Part shown: piece by piece, positions 25,980 to 34,927 of the stretch
Position numbering within the stretch: the stretch's first letter is position 1
Layout of the letters: every line of letters begins with the position of its first letter
NCBI GenBank assembly: GCA_019634045.1
Contig: JAHQWA010000449.1
Span: forward strand, 1-49,722
DNA length: 49,722 nt
Reading direction: 5' to 3'
DNA from: Saprospiraceae bacterium
GTDB lineage: Bacteria; Bacteroidota; Bacteroidia; Chitinophagales; Saprospiraceae
The notes under the pieces: generated by a model
Told to the model about the DNA's origin: nothing
What the model saw: the letters and a program-made list of their open reading frames with translations, nothing else
Databases searched by the model: none
Position numbers and translations under genes: made by a program

Positions 25980-27185
25980 ATGTCGAGAATTTTGATCATT
26001 GGCGCAGGTGGAGTTGGGCGCGTAGTTACGTACAAATGTGCTCAAAACCCGGCAGTCTTTTCGCACATCATGCTAGCGAGTAGGACACTGTCAAAATGTG
26101 ATGAAATCGCTGATGATGTAAGACGGGATACCGGTCATCAGCATATCGAAACCGCGCAAGTGGATGCGGAAAATGTGCCGCAATTAGTGAACTTGATCAA
26201 GGCTTACCAGCCGGTTTTAGTTCTACATGTGGCTTTGCCCTACCAGGATCTAACGATCATGGAGGCCTGTCTAGAGGCCGGGGTTCATTATCTGGATACG
26301 GCTAATTATGAACCCAAAGATGAAGCCAAGTTTGAATACAGTTGGCAATGGGCCTACCAGGATCGATTCAAGGAAGCTGGACTAACTGCAGTGCTAGGCT
26401 GTGGCTTTGATCCAGGCGTGACCAGTATTTTTACGGCTCGTGCCGCTAAACATCACTTCGATGAGATTCATTTTCTGGACATTGTAGACTGCAATGCGGG
26501 AGATCATGGGAAGGCTTTTGCCACGAATTTCAATCCAGAAATCAATATTCGGGAGATTACCCAGAAGGGGAGGTATTACGAAAACGGTCAGTGGATCGAA
26601 ACGGAGCCGCATGAAATTTCCATGGATCTGACTTATCCAAACATCGGATCCAGGCGCTCCTATCTCATTTATCATGAGGAATTGGAATCGCTAGTCAAGA
26701 ATTACCCTAGTATAAAACGAGCGCGGTTCTGGATGACTTTTGGCGAAGAATACCTAACGCATTTACGCGTAATTCAAAACATAGGAATGGCGCGGATCGA
26801 TCCTGTTTCCTATAAAGGACTGGACATTGTGCCATTGGAATTCTTAAAGGCTGTTTTACCTGACCCTGGAAGTCTGGGAGAAAATTATACTGGCGAAACC
26901 TCTATCGGCTGCCGAATTCGGGGCATCAAGGATGGACAAGAGAAGACGTATTACATTTGGAACAATTGTAGCCATGAGGCGGCCTACAAGGAGACTGGTG
27001 CTCAAGGGGTTTCCTATACCACAGGGGTTCCGGCGATGTTGGGTGCTATGATGGTGATGACCGGGCAATGGGCCGGAGCCGGCGTGTTTAATGTGGAGGA
27101 GTTTGATCCTGATCCCTTCTTGGACCGCCTTGGACAATATGGTTTAAGGTGGCAAGAGAAAATTGGATTGGACCTAGAGCTATAA
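25980..27185 (+). CDS. Carboxynorspermidine/carboxyspermidine dehydrogenase (synthase)
   Basis: 401 residues, saccharopine-dehydrogenase superfamily: Rossmann GAGGVG (8-13), GCGFDPG (140-146), DIVDCNAGDHG, TEPHEISMD and YYIWNNCSHEAAY. The identification is strengthened by nspC starting 3 nt downstream: the pair makes spermidine or norspermidine by condensing aspartate semialdehyde with putrescine or diaminopropane using NADPH, then decarboxylating. Which diamine is used cannot be read from the sequence. Confidence 0.92.
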   Translation: MSRILIIGAGGVGRVVTYKCAQNPAVFSHIMLASRTLSKCDEIADDVRRDTGHQHIETAQVDAENVPQLVNLIKAYQPVLVLHVALPYQDLTIMEACLEAGVHYLDTANYEPKDEAKFEYSWQWAYQDRFKEAGLTAVLGCGFDPGVTSIFTARAAKHHFDEIHFLDIVDCNAGDHGKAFATNFNPEINIREITQKGRYYENGQWIETEPHEISMDLTYPNIGSRRSYLIYHEELESLVKNYPSIKRARFWMTFGEEYLTHLRVIQNIGMARIDPVSYKGLDIVPLEFLKAVLPDPGSLGENYTGETSIGCRIRGIKDGQEKTYYIWNNCSHEAAYKETGAQGVSYTTGVPAMLGAMMVMTGQWAGAGVFNVEEFDPDPFLDRLGQYGLRWQEKIGLDLEL

Positions 27186-27188
27186 GGT

Positions 27189-28319
27189 ATGGCAATCAAT
27201 TATGAAGTATGCCCTTCTCCGGCCTTTGTGTTGGATGAGGTTAGGTTGATCAAGAATCTAGAATTACTGGAGGAAGTGCAGGAAAAGGCTGGGGTGTCTA
27301 TCATCTTGGCCTTGAAGGCTTTCTCTATGTGGAAGTTGTTCCCTTTGGTTAGGAGTTATCTTTCCGGTGCTACTGCAAGTTCTCTCAATGAGGCTCGTTT
27401 GATTTTTGAAGAAATGGGACAAAAGGCGCATACGTATGCACCCGCTTATATCCCAGATGAGTTCGATGAAATGATACGATATAGCAGTCATATTACTTTC
27501 AATACAATCAGCGAGTACGAACGTTATCACACCCGGATTCCTAAGGAGGTATCTATCGGTTTAAGGGTAAACCCCGCCTATTCACCCGTAGAGACAGCCC
27601 TCTACAATCCCGCTTCGGTAGGCTCCCGGCTAGGAGAGTGGCCCAGCACTTTGGAGGATAATTGGCCAGCGGGTGTAAAAGGGCTCCATGTACATACACT
27701 TTGTGAGTCTGGAGCTGATCATTTCCAATTGTTAGTGAAGGCTGTAGAAGAGCATTTTGGAGCTTATTTGGGAAATCTAGATTGGGTTAATTTTGGGGGA
27801 GGACACCTCATAACGCATGAAGCATATGAGGTGGAATTGCTCATACACACACTGCGAGATTTCAAACAGCGGCACGATGTAGAGGTCATATTGGAACCGG
27901 GGAGCGCCGTCGCATGGGAAACGGGAGACTTAGTCAGTACCGTACTAGATATTATTGATAGCGGTGGAATCAAGACGGCGATATTAGATGTTTCCTTTAC
28001 CGCACATATGCCAGATACCTTAGAAATGCCTTACCGCCCTTCGATTGTTGGTGCAACAGATCCTGTGGATGGAAAGCCAAGCTATCGTTTAGGGGGCATG
28101 AGTTGCCTAGCTGGTGACTTTTTGGGAGAATACAGCTTCCACCATGAACTGGCGGTAGGAGACCGGGTTATACTAAAAGACATGATGCATTATACCATGG
28201 TGAAAACCAACCATTTTAACGGAGTAAAGCATCCTAGTATATGTAGATGGACGGTAAACGAAGAGCTGGAAGTACTTAAAACCTTTACCTTTGAAGACTT
28301 TAAAGGGCGCTTATCTTAG
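27189..28319 (+). CDS. nspC: Carboxynorspermidine decarboxylase
   Basis: 376 residues, a fold-type III (alanine-racemase-like) PLP enzyme. The PLP lysine is K43 in ILALKAFS; HTLCESGADHF, NFGGGH and EPGSAVAWETG are the family motifs. It removes CO2 from carboxy(nor)spermidine to give (nor)spermidine. Located 3 nt after its partner dehydrogenase. A perfect hairpin, CATTCTTA-AAA-TAAGAATG (28349-28367), follows the stop but has no T-run. Confidence 0.95.
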   Translation: MAINYEVCPSPAFVLDEVRLIKNLELLEEVQEKAGVSIILALKAFSMWKLFPLVRSYLSGATASSLNEARLIFEEMGQKAHTYAPAYIPDEFDEMIRYSSHITFNTISEYERYHTRIPKEVSIGLRVNPAYSPVETALYNPASVGSRLGEWPSTLEDNWPAGVKGLHVHTLCESGADHFQLLVKAVEEHFGAYLGNLDWVNFGGGHLITHEAYEVELLIHTLRDFKQRHDVEVILEPGSAVAWETGDLVSTVLDIIDSGGIKTAILDVSFTAHMPDTLEMPYRPSIVGATDPVDGKPSYRLGGMSCLAGDFLGEYSFHHELAVGDRVILKDMMHYTMVKTNHFNGVKHPSICRWTVNEELEVLKTFTFEDFKGRLS

Positions 28320-28492
28320 GAATTTTGCAACCTAAACCCTGATTCAATCATTCTTAAAATAAGAATGCGATACACGCTCTAGCAGTATTTTGCGGTTTAA
28401 ATGGAGAGACAATAGCTAAATTGCCAATTCAAAAGTTGGCATGATGTAGATCCCTCCCGCAGCTAACAGACTAACACTCATTTTTTAACAAA

Positions 28493-28522
28493 GCAATGCC
28501 TAGAAGGCTTCTACGGCATTGC
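28493..28522. repeat. Near-perfect hairpin just ahead of the M16 peptidase gene
   Basis: GCAATGCC-TAGAAG-G-CTTCTA-C-GGCATTGC: 14 complementary pairs with one bulged C and a single central base. It ends 17 nt before the ATG at 28540. No T-run on the plus strand. Confidence 0.65.
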
Positions 28523-28539
28523 GTAATAAAACCAGATTG

Positions 28540-31302
28540 ATGCGTATTAACACTCTGATTCTGGCCTTTGCTGCCATATTGCTATGCAATGTAACCATGC
28601 AAGGCCAAAAGAAGGCTATGCAGAAATTGCCTGAAGGCATTGAGAAGGTAGCCTCTGTAGAGGGTATTACGGAATACCTACTTACTGACAATGGTTTAAA
28701 AGTCCTTCTATTCCCAGACAATTCTAAACCGACGATCACTGTTAATGTGACGTACCTAGTCGGTTCCCGACATGAAAGTTACGGGGAGACTGGAATGGCA
28801 CACTTGTTAGAACACCTAGTATTTAAAGGGACCCCTGATCATCCCAACATTCCTCAAGAGCTAACAGAACACGGCGCTCGTCCAAATGGAACTACGAGCG
28901 TTGACCGCACGAATTACTTCGAAACTTTTGCAGCGACGGACGAAAACTTGAAATGGGCTTTGGATCTTGAGTCCGACCGAATGGTGAATTCTTTTATAGC
29001 CAAGAAAGACCTAGATAGCGAAATGACCGTAGTGCGAAATGAATTCGAAAGAGGAGAGAACAATCCTGGTCGAATCCTTTCCCAAAGAATTTATTCTTCG
29101 GCTTTTCTTTGGCACAACTATGGTAAATCTACCATCGGTTCCCGTTCCGATATCGAACAAGTACCGATTGAAAGATTACAGGCTTTTTATCGTAAGTATT
29201 ATCAACCCGATAATGCGGTATTGACTGTAGCTGGAAAGTTTGATCCAGCGCAGACATTAGGCCTAATCAAGGAGTACTTCGGAAAGATTCCGAAACCAGA
29301 GCGCAAACTGTATAGAACCTATACGGTTGAACCGACTCAGGATGGTGAAAGAACCGTTACCCTAAAACGTACCGGCGAAGTGCAGGCTGTAGCTTGTGCA
29401 TATCACACGGCTCCGGCATCCCACCCAGACAATGCTAAATTGGATGTTTTGATGGAAATCCTTACAGATGAGCCTTCTGGTCGTCTGTACAAAGCATTGA
29501 TTGAACCAGGATTAGCAGCAAATCAATTTGGCTATGTGCGTTCCATGCGTGAATCCGGCTTGGCTTACTTTTCGGCTAATGTGTTGAAGGAGAAGTCATT
29601 GGAAGACGCGCAAAACGCCATGATTAGTACCTTGGATGCCATTGCTGAAAATGCACCAACGGAGGAGGAAGTTGAAAGGGCCAAAACAGGCTTATTGAAT
29701 GATATCGAACAGTTGTTGAAAAATTCTGAAAGAGTGGGATTGGTGATCAGTGAATTCATCGCTTTGGGCGACTGGAGATTAGGATTCCTATACCGTGATC
29801 AGTTGAAAAAAGTAACCCTTGAAGATGTAATTAGTGTTTCTAAAAAGTACTTCAAGCCTTCCAACAGAACGGTCGGACGCTTCGTTCCTGTGGACGCTCC
29901 TGATCGCGTGGAGGTTCCAGCTGTGCCGGATATTGAAGCCATGGTGAAAGACTACAAAGGAGGAGAAGCTATTGCGGAAGGAGAAGAATTCGATCCTTCT
30001 CCAGCGAATATCAATGCCCGTACCACCATGGATGAAATTCCAAATTCTTTGGAATATGCTTTCCTACCGAAGGAAACCCGTGGTGATGTCGTAATGGGCC
30101 GCATGACGCTTCGCTACGGTAACGCTAAAACACTTAGTGGCAAATCTACCGTAGCTTCCTTGACCGCTGCGATGATTGACAAAGGCATGAAGCGCATGGA
30201 TCGCCAAGGCATTAAAGATGAGTTAGATCGCCTAAAGGCTAGAGTGAATGTTTTTGGAGGAGGAGGTTCGGCCAGCGCCATGATCCAAACGGAGCGTGAT
30301 AACCTAGCCGAAGTAGTTGCGCTTTTAGGAGAAATGATGAAAACACCTACCTTCCCAGCGGATGAATTTGAAAAATTGAAGCAGGCTAGAATTGCAGCAA
30401 TCGAAAATCAGAAGTCTGACCCACAGGCTTTGGCTGTACAGAAGCTGCAACGGGTCATGAATGATTGGCCAACGAACGACGTGCGTTATACCATGACTTT
30501 TGATGAACAACTGGCTGCGATCAAGGCCGTCACAATAGAAGACGTCAGAAAATTCCATAAAGAGTATTATGGAGCTACGGATGGTACCGTTTCTATAGTA
30601 GGTGATTTTGACGATGGTGTAGCTAAAAAAGCACTTGCAAAGAGCTTTAAGGACTGGAAAAGCCCGAAGCCATATGCTCGCTTAAAGGATCACTATTATC
30701 AGCCAAAGCCAGGTTCTGAGGTGATTAATACGCCAGACAAGGCCAATGCCTTTTTTATTGCTGCCCAAAATCTAGAAATTGGTCAAGACCATCCTGATTA
30801 CGCAGCCATGATGTTGGGCAACTACATGCTAGGAGGTGGATTCTTGAATTCTCGCCTGGCTACTCGTATTCGCCAGAAGGAAGGTTTGAGTTATACCGTA
30901 CGATCTAATTTTACGGGAGATGCAATGGACCCTGTCGGTTCTTTCTATGCTTTTGCCATCTATGCGCCTGAAAATGCCGTTAAATTGGAAAAAGCCTTTC
31001 GTGAGGAGATGACCAAGGTGGCAACAGACGGTTTTACTGCCGAAGAAATAGAAGCTGCAAAATCTGGTTGGTTGCAAAGCCAGGAGGTAAGCAGAGCCCA
31101 AGACGGAGCCTTGGCAGGAAAGTTGAATTCTTACCTATTCCTAGATCGTGATATGAATTACGATGCGGAATTAGAGAAGAAGATCGCTGCTTTGACGCCA
31201 GCTCAGATTAATAAGGCCATGAAAAAACACCTTGATCTGAACAAAATGGTGATGATTAAGGCCGGAGACTTCGAAAAAGCAGGTAAGGCGGATAAGCCCT
31301 AG
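28540..31302 (+). CDS. Exported M16-family (pitrilysin-type) zinc peptidase, two M16 halves
   Basis: 920 residues from the ATG at 28540; an upstream in-frame TTG would spoil the signal peptide MRINTLILAFAAILLCNV. The N-terminal half carries the inverted zinc motif H88-L-L-E91-H92, with distal ligand E168 exactly 76 residues later, so it is catalytically complete. The C-terminal half (from about 480) has the same fold without HxxEH and carries the Arg/Tyr substrate-binding stretch (TRIRQKEGLSYTVRSNF). Single-chain M16B-like periplasmic peptidases of this kind degrade peptides. The gene stands alone; a promoter is possible at TATTTTGCG (28386-28394). Confidence 0.93.
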   Translation: MRINTLILAFAAILLCNVTMQGQKKAMQKLPEGIEKVASVEGITEYLLTDNGLKVLLFPDNSKPTITVNVTYLVGSRHESYGETGMAHLLEHLVFKGTPDHPNIPQELTEHGARPNGTTSVDRTNYFETFAATDENLKWALDLESDRMVNSFIAKKDLDSEMTVVRNEFERGENNPGRILSQRIYSSAFLWHNYGKSTIGSRSDIEQVPIERLQAFYRKYYQPDNAVLTVAGKFDPAQTLGLIKEYFGKIPKPERKLYRTYTVEPTQDGERTVTLKRTGEVQAVACAYHTAPASHPDNAKLDVLMEILTDEPSGRLYKALIEPGLAANQFGYVRSMRESGLAYFSANVLKEKSLEDAQNAMISTLDAIAENAPTEEEVERAKTGLLNDIEQLLKNSERVGLVISEFIALGDWRLGFLYRDQLKKVTLEDVISVSKKYFKPSNRTVGRFVPVDAPDRVEVPAVPDIEAMVKDYKGGEAIAEGEEFDPSPANINARTTMDEIPNSLEYAFLPKETRGDVVMGRMTLRYGNAKTLSGKSTVASLTAAMIDKGMKRMDRQGIKDELDRLKARVNVFGGGGSASAMIQTERDNLAEVVALLGEMMKTPTFPADEFEKLKQARIAAIENQKSDPQALAVQKLQRVMNDWPTNDVRYTMTFDEQLAAIKAVTIEDVRKFHKEYYGATDGTVSIVGDFDDGVAKKALAKSFKDWKSPKPYARLKDHYYQPKPGSEVINTPDKANAFFIAAQNLEIGQDHPDYAAMMLGNYMLGGGFLNSRLATRIRQKEGLSYTVRSNFTGDAMDPVGSFYAFAIYAPENAVKLEKAFREEMTKVATDGFTAEEIEAAKSGWLQSQEVSRAQDGALAGKLNSYLFLDRDMNYDAELEKKIAALTPAQINKAMKKHLDLNKMVMIKAGDFEKAGKADKP

Positions 31303-31336
31303 GGGTCTATCCTTCCCCGCCTCAAGTGGGAAATGA

Positions 31337-31474
31337 GAAATCGGAAGCAGGAATCTCCGGACGTGATATTCCCCCTTTCGATTTCGAACTTCCGCCTTCG
31401 AAAGGGGGGAAATCGAAAGGGGGAAGTTGGAAATGATTCCAGCTTCCCCCTTTGTTACTTCCGGTTCCGATTTC
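31337..31474. repeat. Nested palindromic intergenic element, 138 bp
   Basis: Outer arms GAAATCGGAA (31337-31346) and TTCCGATTTC (31465-31474), then GGAATC (31350-31355) with GATTCC (31435-31440), then CCCCCTTTCGATTT (31371-31384) with AAATCGAAAGGGGG (31410-31423), all perfectly complementary and properly nested. It fills the gap between convergent genes. Could be a repeat family (MITE/REP-like) or a bidirectional transcription stop. Confidence 0.7.
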
Positions 31475-31488
31475 AATCTTCCTCTTTC

Positions 31489-34400
31489 CTAATTCACCGG
31501 CGTTTTTTCTTTCATCATGATTGGATCGACTGCTCTTTCTCTAATCATGCGATTCAATTCTGGCACTTCTTCGTTCACTACTTTTCTAAATTGCTTTAGA
31601 GCCTTATCTATCTGTTGTGAGAGTTCCTCTTTCACTGCATAAGACTGTGCCGTAGGGCGGAAATCTCCGTTGCCATTAAGGCCATTCAAATGTGCCAGCT
31701 TATTGGTGAGCTTGATCGGGAAGTTTAATGGATCCTGACGACTTCGGTTCTTGGTCTGGTAAAGCTTTTCCTCGACCTCCGTCATCGACTTGGTGATAGA
31801 CTTCGCCTTTTTTAGGACATCTTCCATCTTATCGTCATCCTTTAACTTATCAGTGTAAGTCTTGATCTGTTGACGGATGTCCCTAATATCAATAATCGCT
31901 TGGTGTGCCTCAGAGGCTTTATCTACAACCTCCTTTAGGAACGTGAATTGAGCCTGCATATCATCTAGGCTGGACTCAGATCGAGGATCTTTTAGAATCT
32001 CAAAGTTCTGCTCCTGCGACTGATCGCCGATGGTCAATTTCACCTTGTAATTGCCAGGTACGACCTTCGGTCCCGTCAAACGACCAGACCACATGATCAT
32101 CCCCTTGAAGGATTTTCCGGAAGGATAACGCATATTCCAAACAAAGCGGTTGCCATTTTCCTTTACCTCAAGTTTGTCGGCTCTCTCCTTGGCTTTAGTA
32201 GAGAAGGCACGAATCAACTCGCCATCCTGGGTATGAAAACTCAATTTCACTTCCACAGAATCGGCAGGTTTTTCATCGAGATAATAATGCACCATCACAC
32301 CACCCGGATGATTCTGTCCGCTCGTCTTGGAGGCACGGCCGAAGCGACCGCCGCCGCCCATCCGATAACTCGGCATTGGCTTATACAGATTGAAATTGCT
32401 CTGCGCCACTTTATTATTTAACTGATGTAAGACCGTTAGATCATCGATCAACCAGAAGCTTCTTCCTTGAGTAGCAGCGATGAGATTGTCATTCTTGATT
32501 GCCAGGTCAGTGATCGGTACAATCGGGAGATTTAGTTGCATAGACTGCCAGTTTTCCCCATCATCAAAAGACATGTACATCCCTGTTTCAGTACCTGCAT
32601 ATAGCAGACCTGGACGTTTAGGGTCAGCTCTGACGACTCGAGTAAAGTGCTCGCCATCAATTCCTTTGGTGATCAATTTCCAGGTCTTACCATAATCCTT
32701 GGTGCGATATAGGTAGGGCGTATAATCGCCTAGCTTATAACGCGTACCAGCGACATAGGCACCACCCTCCGTAAAAGGATCTGGGTCGATACTATTGATC
32801 ATCATATATTTTGGCATGCCTTTAGGGCTGACGTTTTCCCAATTCTTGCCTGCGTCTTTAGAGACATGCACCAGTCCATCGTCCGAACCTACCCACAGCA
32901 AATCCTTTTCATAGGGGGATTCGCATGCGGCAAAGATTGTACAATAGTATTCTACCCCCGTATTATCTTTTGTAATTGGTCCGCCAGAGGATTGCATCAA
33001 GCTCGTATCATTCAGTGTTAAGTCCGGGCTAATCAATTCCCAGGATTGTCCTCCATTGGTACTAGCGTGTAATTGATTGGAGGCGGTATACAATTTCTTC
33101 GGATCATGTGGAGAGAAGAAAATCGGGAAATTCCATTGGAATCGATATCTCATCCCTACCGCACCATAACCCATCGGGTTATCTGGCCAAACATTAATAG
33201 CTTGACGCTGCTTGGTTTCATGATTTACTCTAGTTAGAAAACCTCCATAACTTCCTCCAAAGACGACGTCATTATTGGTGGGGTCTATCGCTAGATGAGC
33301 AGATTCGCCACCTGCGGTTGGTTCCCAGTCCCGTTCACCGATGGATCCACCATCTGTGCGGTGGGCAATTCTCACCGTTGAGTTATCTTGTTGCGCCCCG
33401 TAGATTCGATACGGGAAATGATCATCAGTCACTACTCGATAAAACTGAGCTGTTGGTTGGTTGTAATAGGTAGACCAGTTTTCACCCCCATCAAAACTTA
33501 CCTGGGCTCCGCCATCATCAGCAATAATCATTCGTTGGTTATCTTCCGGAGCGATCCAAAGATCGTGGTGGTCACCATGCGGCGCATTAGAGGACTTGAA
33601 GGAGCGGCCCCCATCCGTAGATTTGTGATAGGATACGTTCATGACATAAACGATATCCTCATCCTTGGTGTCTGCGTGAATCTTGCTATAATACCAAGCC
33701 CTTTGTCGTAGGGATCTATCTTCATTGACCTTTACCCAATTATCGCCGCCATCATCAGAGCGGAAAACGCCCCCTTTCTGGTTTTCGATAATCGCATAAA
33801 CTCGGTCCGAGTTAACCGGAGAAACGCTTACACCAATGATACCTAAAGCACCCTTTGGCATGCCCTTATTATTCGAAATGTTGGTCCAGGTGTCTCCACC
33901 GTCGGTACTCTTCCAAAGTGCGGAACCTTCTCCTCCACTTTCCAGGCTGTAAGGCGTACGGCGTACTCGCCACGTTGCCGCAAAGATGATTCTTGGGTTA
34001 TTGGGATCAAGTACTAGTTCTACAGCCCCTGCGTCAGCATTGGCAAAAAGGATCTTTTCCCAAGTTTCGCCACCGTCTTTACTACGATAAACGCCTCTTT
34101 CTTCGCTGGACTTGAATAGGTCACCAAGAACGGCTGCATAGACCAAGTCAGGATTCTTGGGGTGTATCCTTACACGCGGGATGTGCTTGGAGTTAGGTAA
34201 GCCGATATGTTTCCAGGTTTTACCTGCATCTACGGTTTTGTACATGCCGTATCCATAGGAAACATTACCACGCACGGTGACTTCCCCACCACCAACATAG
34301 ATTACGTTTGGGTCGTATTCGCTGACAGCTACCGCGCCAATAGAACCGCCGAAGTACCCATCGGAAATATTTTCCCAGGTCTGTCCACCGTCTTTGGTTC

Positions 34401-34656
34401 GCCATACCCCACCACCAGTGGCGCCCATATAATACAGGTTAGGTTTGCCAGGTACACCGGTCGCGGTAGAGGCTCGGCCGCCCCGAAAAGGACCAATACT
34501 ACGCCATTCGGTAGAATTGTAAAGCGCTTCGGCAAAGCCACCTGCAGGGGCTTTCTTAATGTCTTTTTCTTGTTGTGCCCAGCTAGGGCTAAGACTAAAT
34601 GCGGTTAGAGCGAAAATGATGAGACCTAAATATCTCAAGTAAAGTTGTTTTTTCAT
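31489..34656 (-). CDS. Large secreted Asp-box (sortilin/VPS10-like) beta-propeller protein
   Basis: 1055 residues. Signal peptide MKKQLYLRYLGLIIFALTAFSL...AQ. About eleven Asp-box repeats of the form S/T-x-D-x-G-x-T/S-W/F (TKDGGQTW, SKDGGETW, STDGGDTW, SFDGGENW, STNGGQSW, SFDDGENW and others) span about residues 85-700, indicating one or two beta-propellers. The C-terminal 250 residues contain a beta-rich part and a helical, charged segment (TEVEEKLYQTKNRSRQ). Homologues in Bacteroidota are annotated as glycosyl hydrolase or sortilin-like; I see no catalytic signature that proves glycosidase activity. There is no T9SS tail, so it is probably periplasmic or on the outer membrane. Confidence 0.85.
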   Translation of the reverse strand: MKKQLYLRYLGLIIFALTAFSLSPSWAQQEKDIKKAPAGGFAEALYNSTEWRSIGPFRGGRASTATGVPGKPNLYYMGATGGGVWRTKDGGQTWENISDGYFGGSIGAVAVSEYDPNVIYVGGGEVTVRGNVSYGYGMYKTVDAGKTWKHIGLPNSKHIPRVRIHPKNPDLVYAAVLGDLFKSSEERGVYRSKDGGETWEKILFANADAGAVELVLDPNNPRIIFAATWRVRRTPYSLESGGEGSALWKSTDGGDTWTNISNNKGMPKGALGIIGVSVSPVNSDRVYAIIENQKGGVFRSDDGGDNWVKVNEDRSLRQRAWYYSKIHADTKDEDIVYVMNVSYHKSTDGGRSFKSSNAPHGDHHDLWIAPEDNQRMIIADDGGAQVSFDGGENWSTYYNQPTAQFYRVVTDDHFPYRIYGAQQDNSTVRIAHRTDGGSIGERDWEPTAGGESAHLAIDPTNNDVVFGGSYGGFLTRVNHETKQRQAINVWPDNPMGYGAVGMRYRFQWNFPIFFSPHDPKKLYTASNQLHASTNGGQSWELISPDLTLNDTSLMQSSGGPITKDNTGVEYYCTIFAACESPYEKDLLWVGSDDGLVHVSKDAGKNWENVSPKGMPKYMMINSIDPDPFTEGGAYVAGTRYKLGDYTPYLYRTKDYGKTWKLITKGIDGEHFTRVVRADPKRPGLLYAGTETGMYMSFDDGENWQSMQLNLPIVPITDLAIKNDNLIAATQGRSFWLIDDLTVLHQLNNKVAQSNFNLYKPMPSYRMGGGGRFGRASKTSGQNHPGGVMVHYYLDEKPADSVEVKLSFHTQDGELIRAFSTKAKERADKLEVKENGNRFVWNMRYPSGKSFKGMIMWSGRLTGPKVVPGNYKVKLTIGDQSQEQNFEILKDPRSESSLDDMQAQFTFLKEVVDKASEAHQAIIDIRDIRQQIKTYTDKLKDDDKMEDVLKKAKSITKSMTEVEEKLYQTKNRSRQDPLNFPIKLTNKLAHLNGLNGNGDFRPTAQSYAVKEELSQQIDKALKQFRKVVNEEVPELNRMIRERAVDPIMMKEKTPVN

Positions 34657-34852
34657 ACAGGAGTGTTTAATGTAAAACGCCAGTGAGTCGTAATGGATTG
34701 ATGTAAATTGTCATTAGACTGCGACAATAAATATAGCACTTTGTAGAGGAATTCATAGTGCTCGGTCCAGTACAAGGCGGAAATCCAAGAAGGGGAACTA
34801 AACTTAGCAGCTTTTTATCTTTTTCACAGCAGCAGAGAAGAGAAAGGCCTAT

Positions 34853-34890
34853 AAAAGAAAAATGGCCGCCTCCAAATAGAGGCTGGCCAT
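34853..34890 (-). terminator. Intrinsic terminator of the four-PDZ gene
   Basis: Minus strand: ATGGCCAGCCTC (34890-34879), loop, GAGGCGGCCAT (34872-34862), then TTTTTCTTTT. It lies 37 nt after the stop codon at 34928. Confidence 0.85.
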
Positions 34891-34927
34891 CAAAAGGTGA
34901 TTTCTAAATTCTTTATTAACCCGAGGA

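Noticed and set aside
31489..34656. Calling the Asp-box protein a sialidase or xyloglucanase
   Set aside because: Asp boxes alone mark a propeller fold; I see no catalytic residue pattern of those families.
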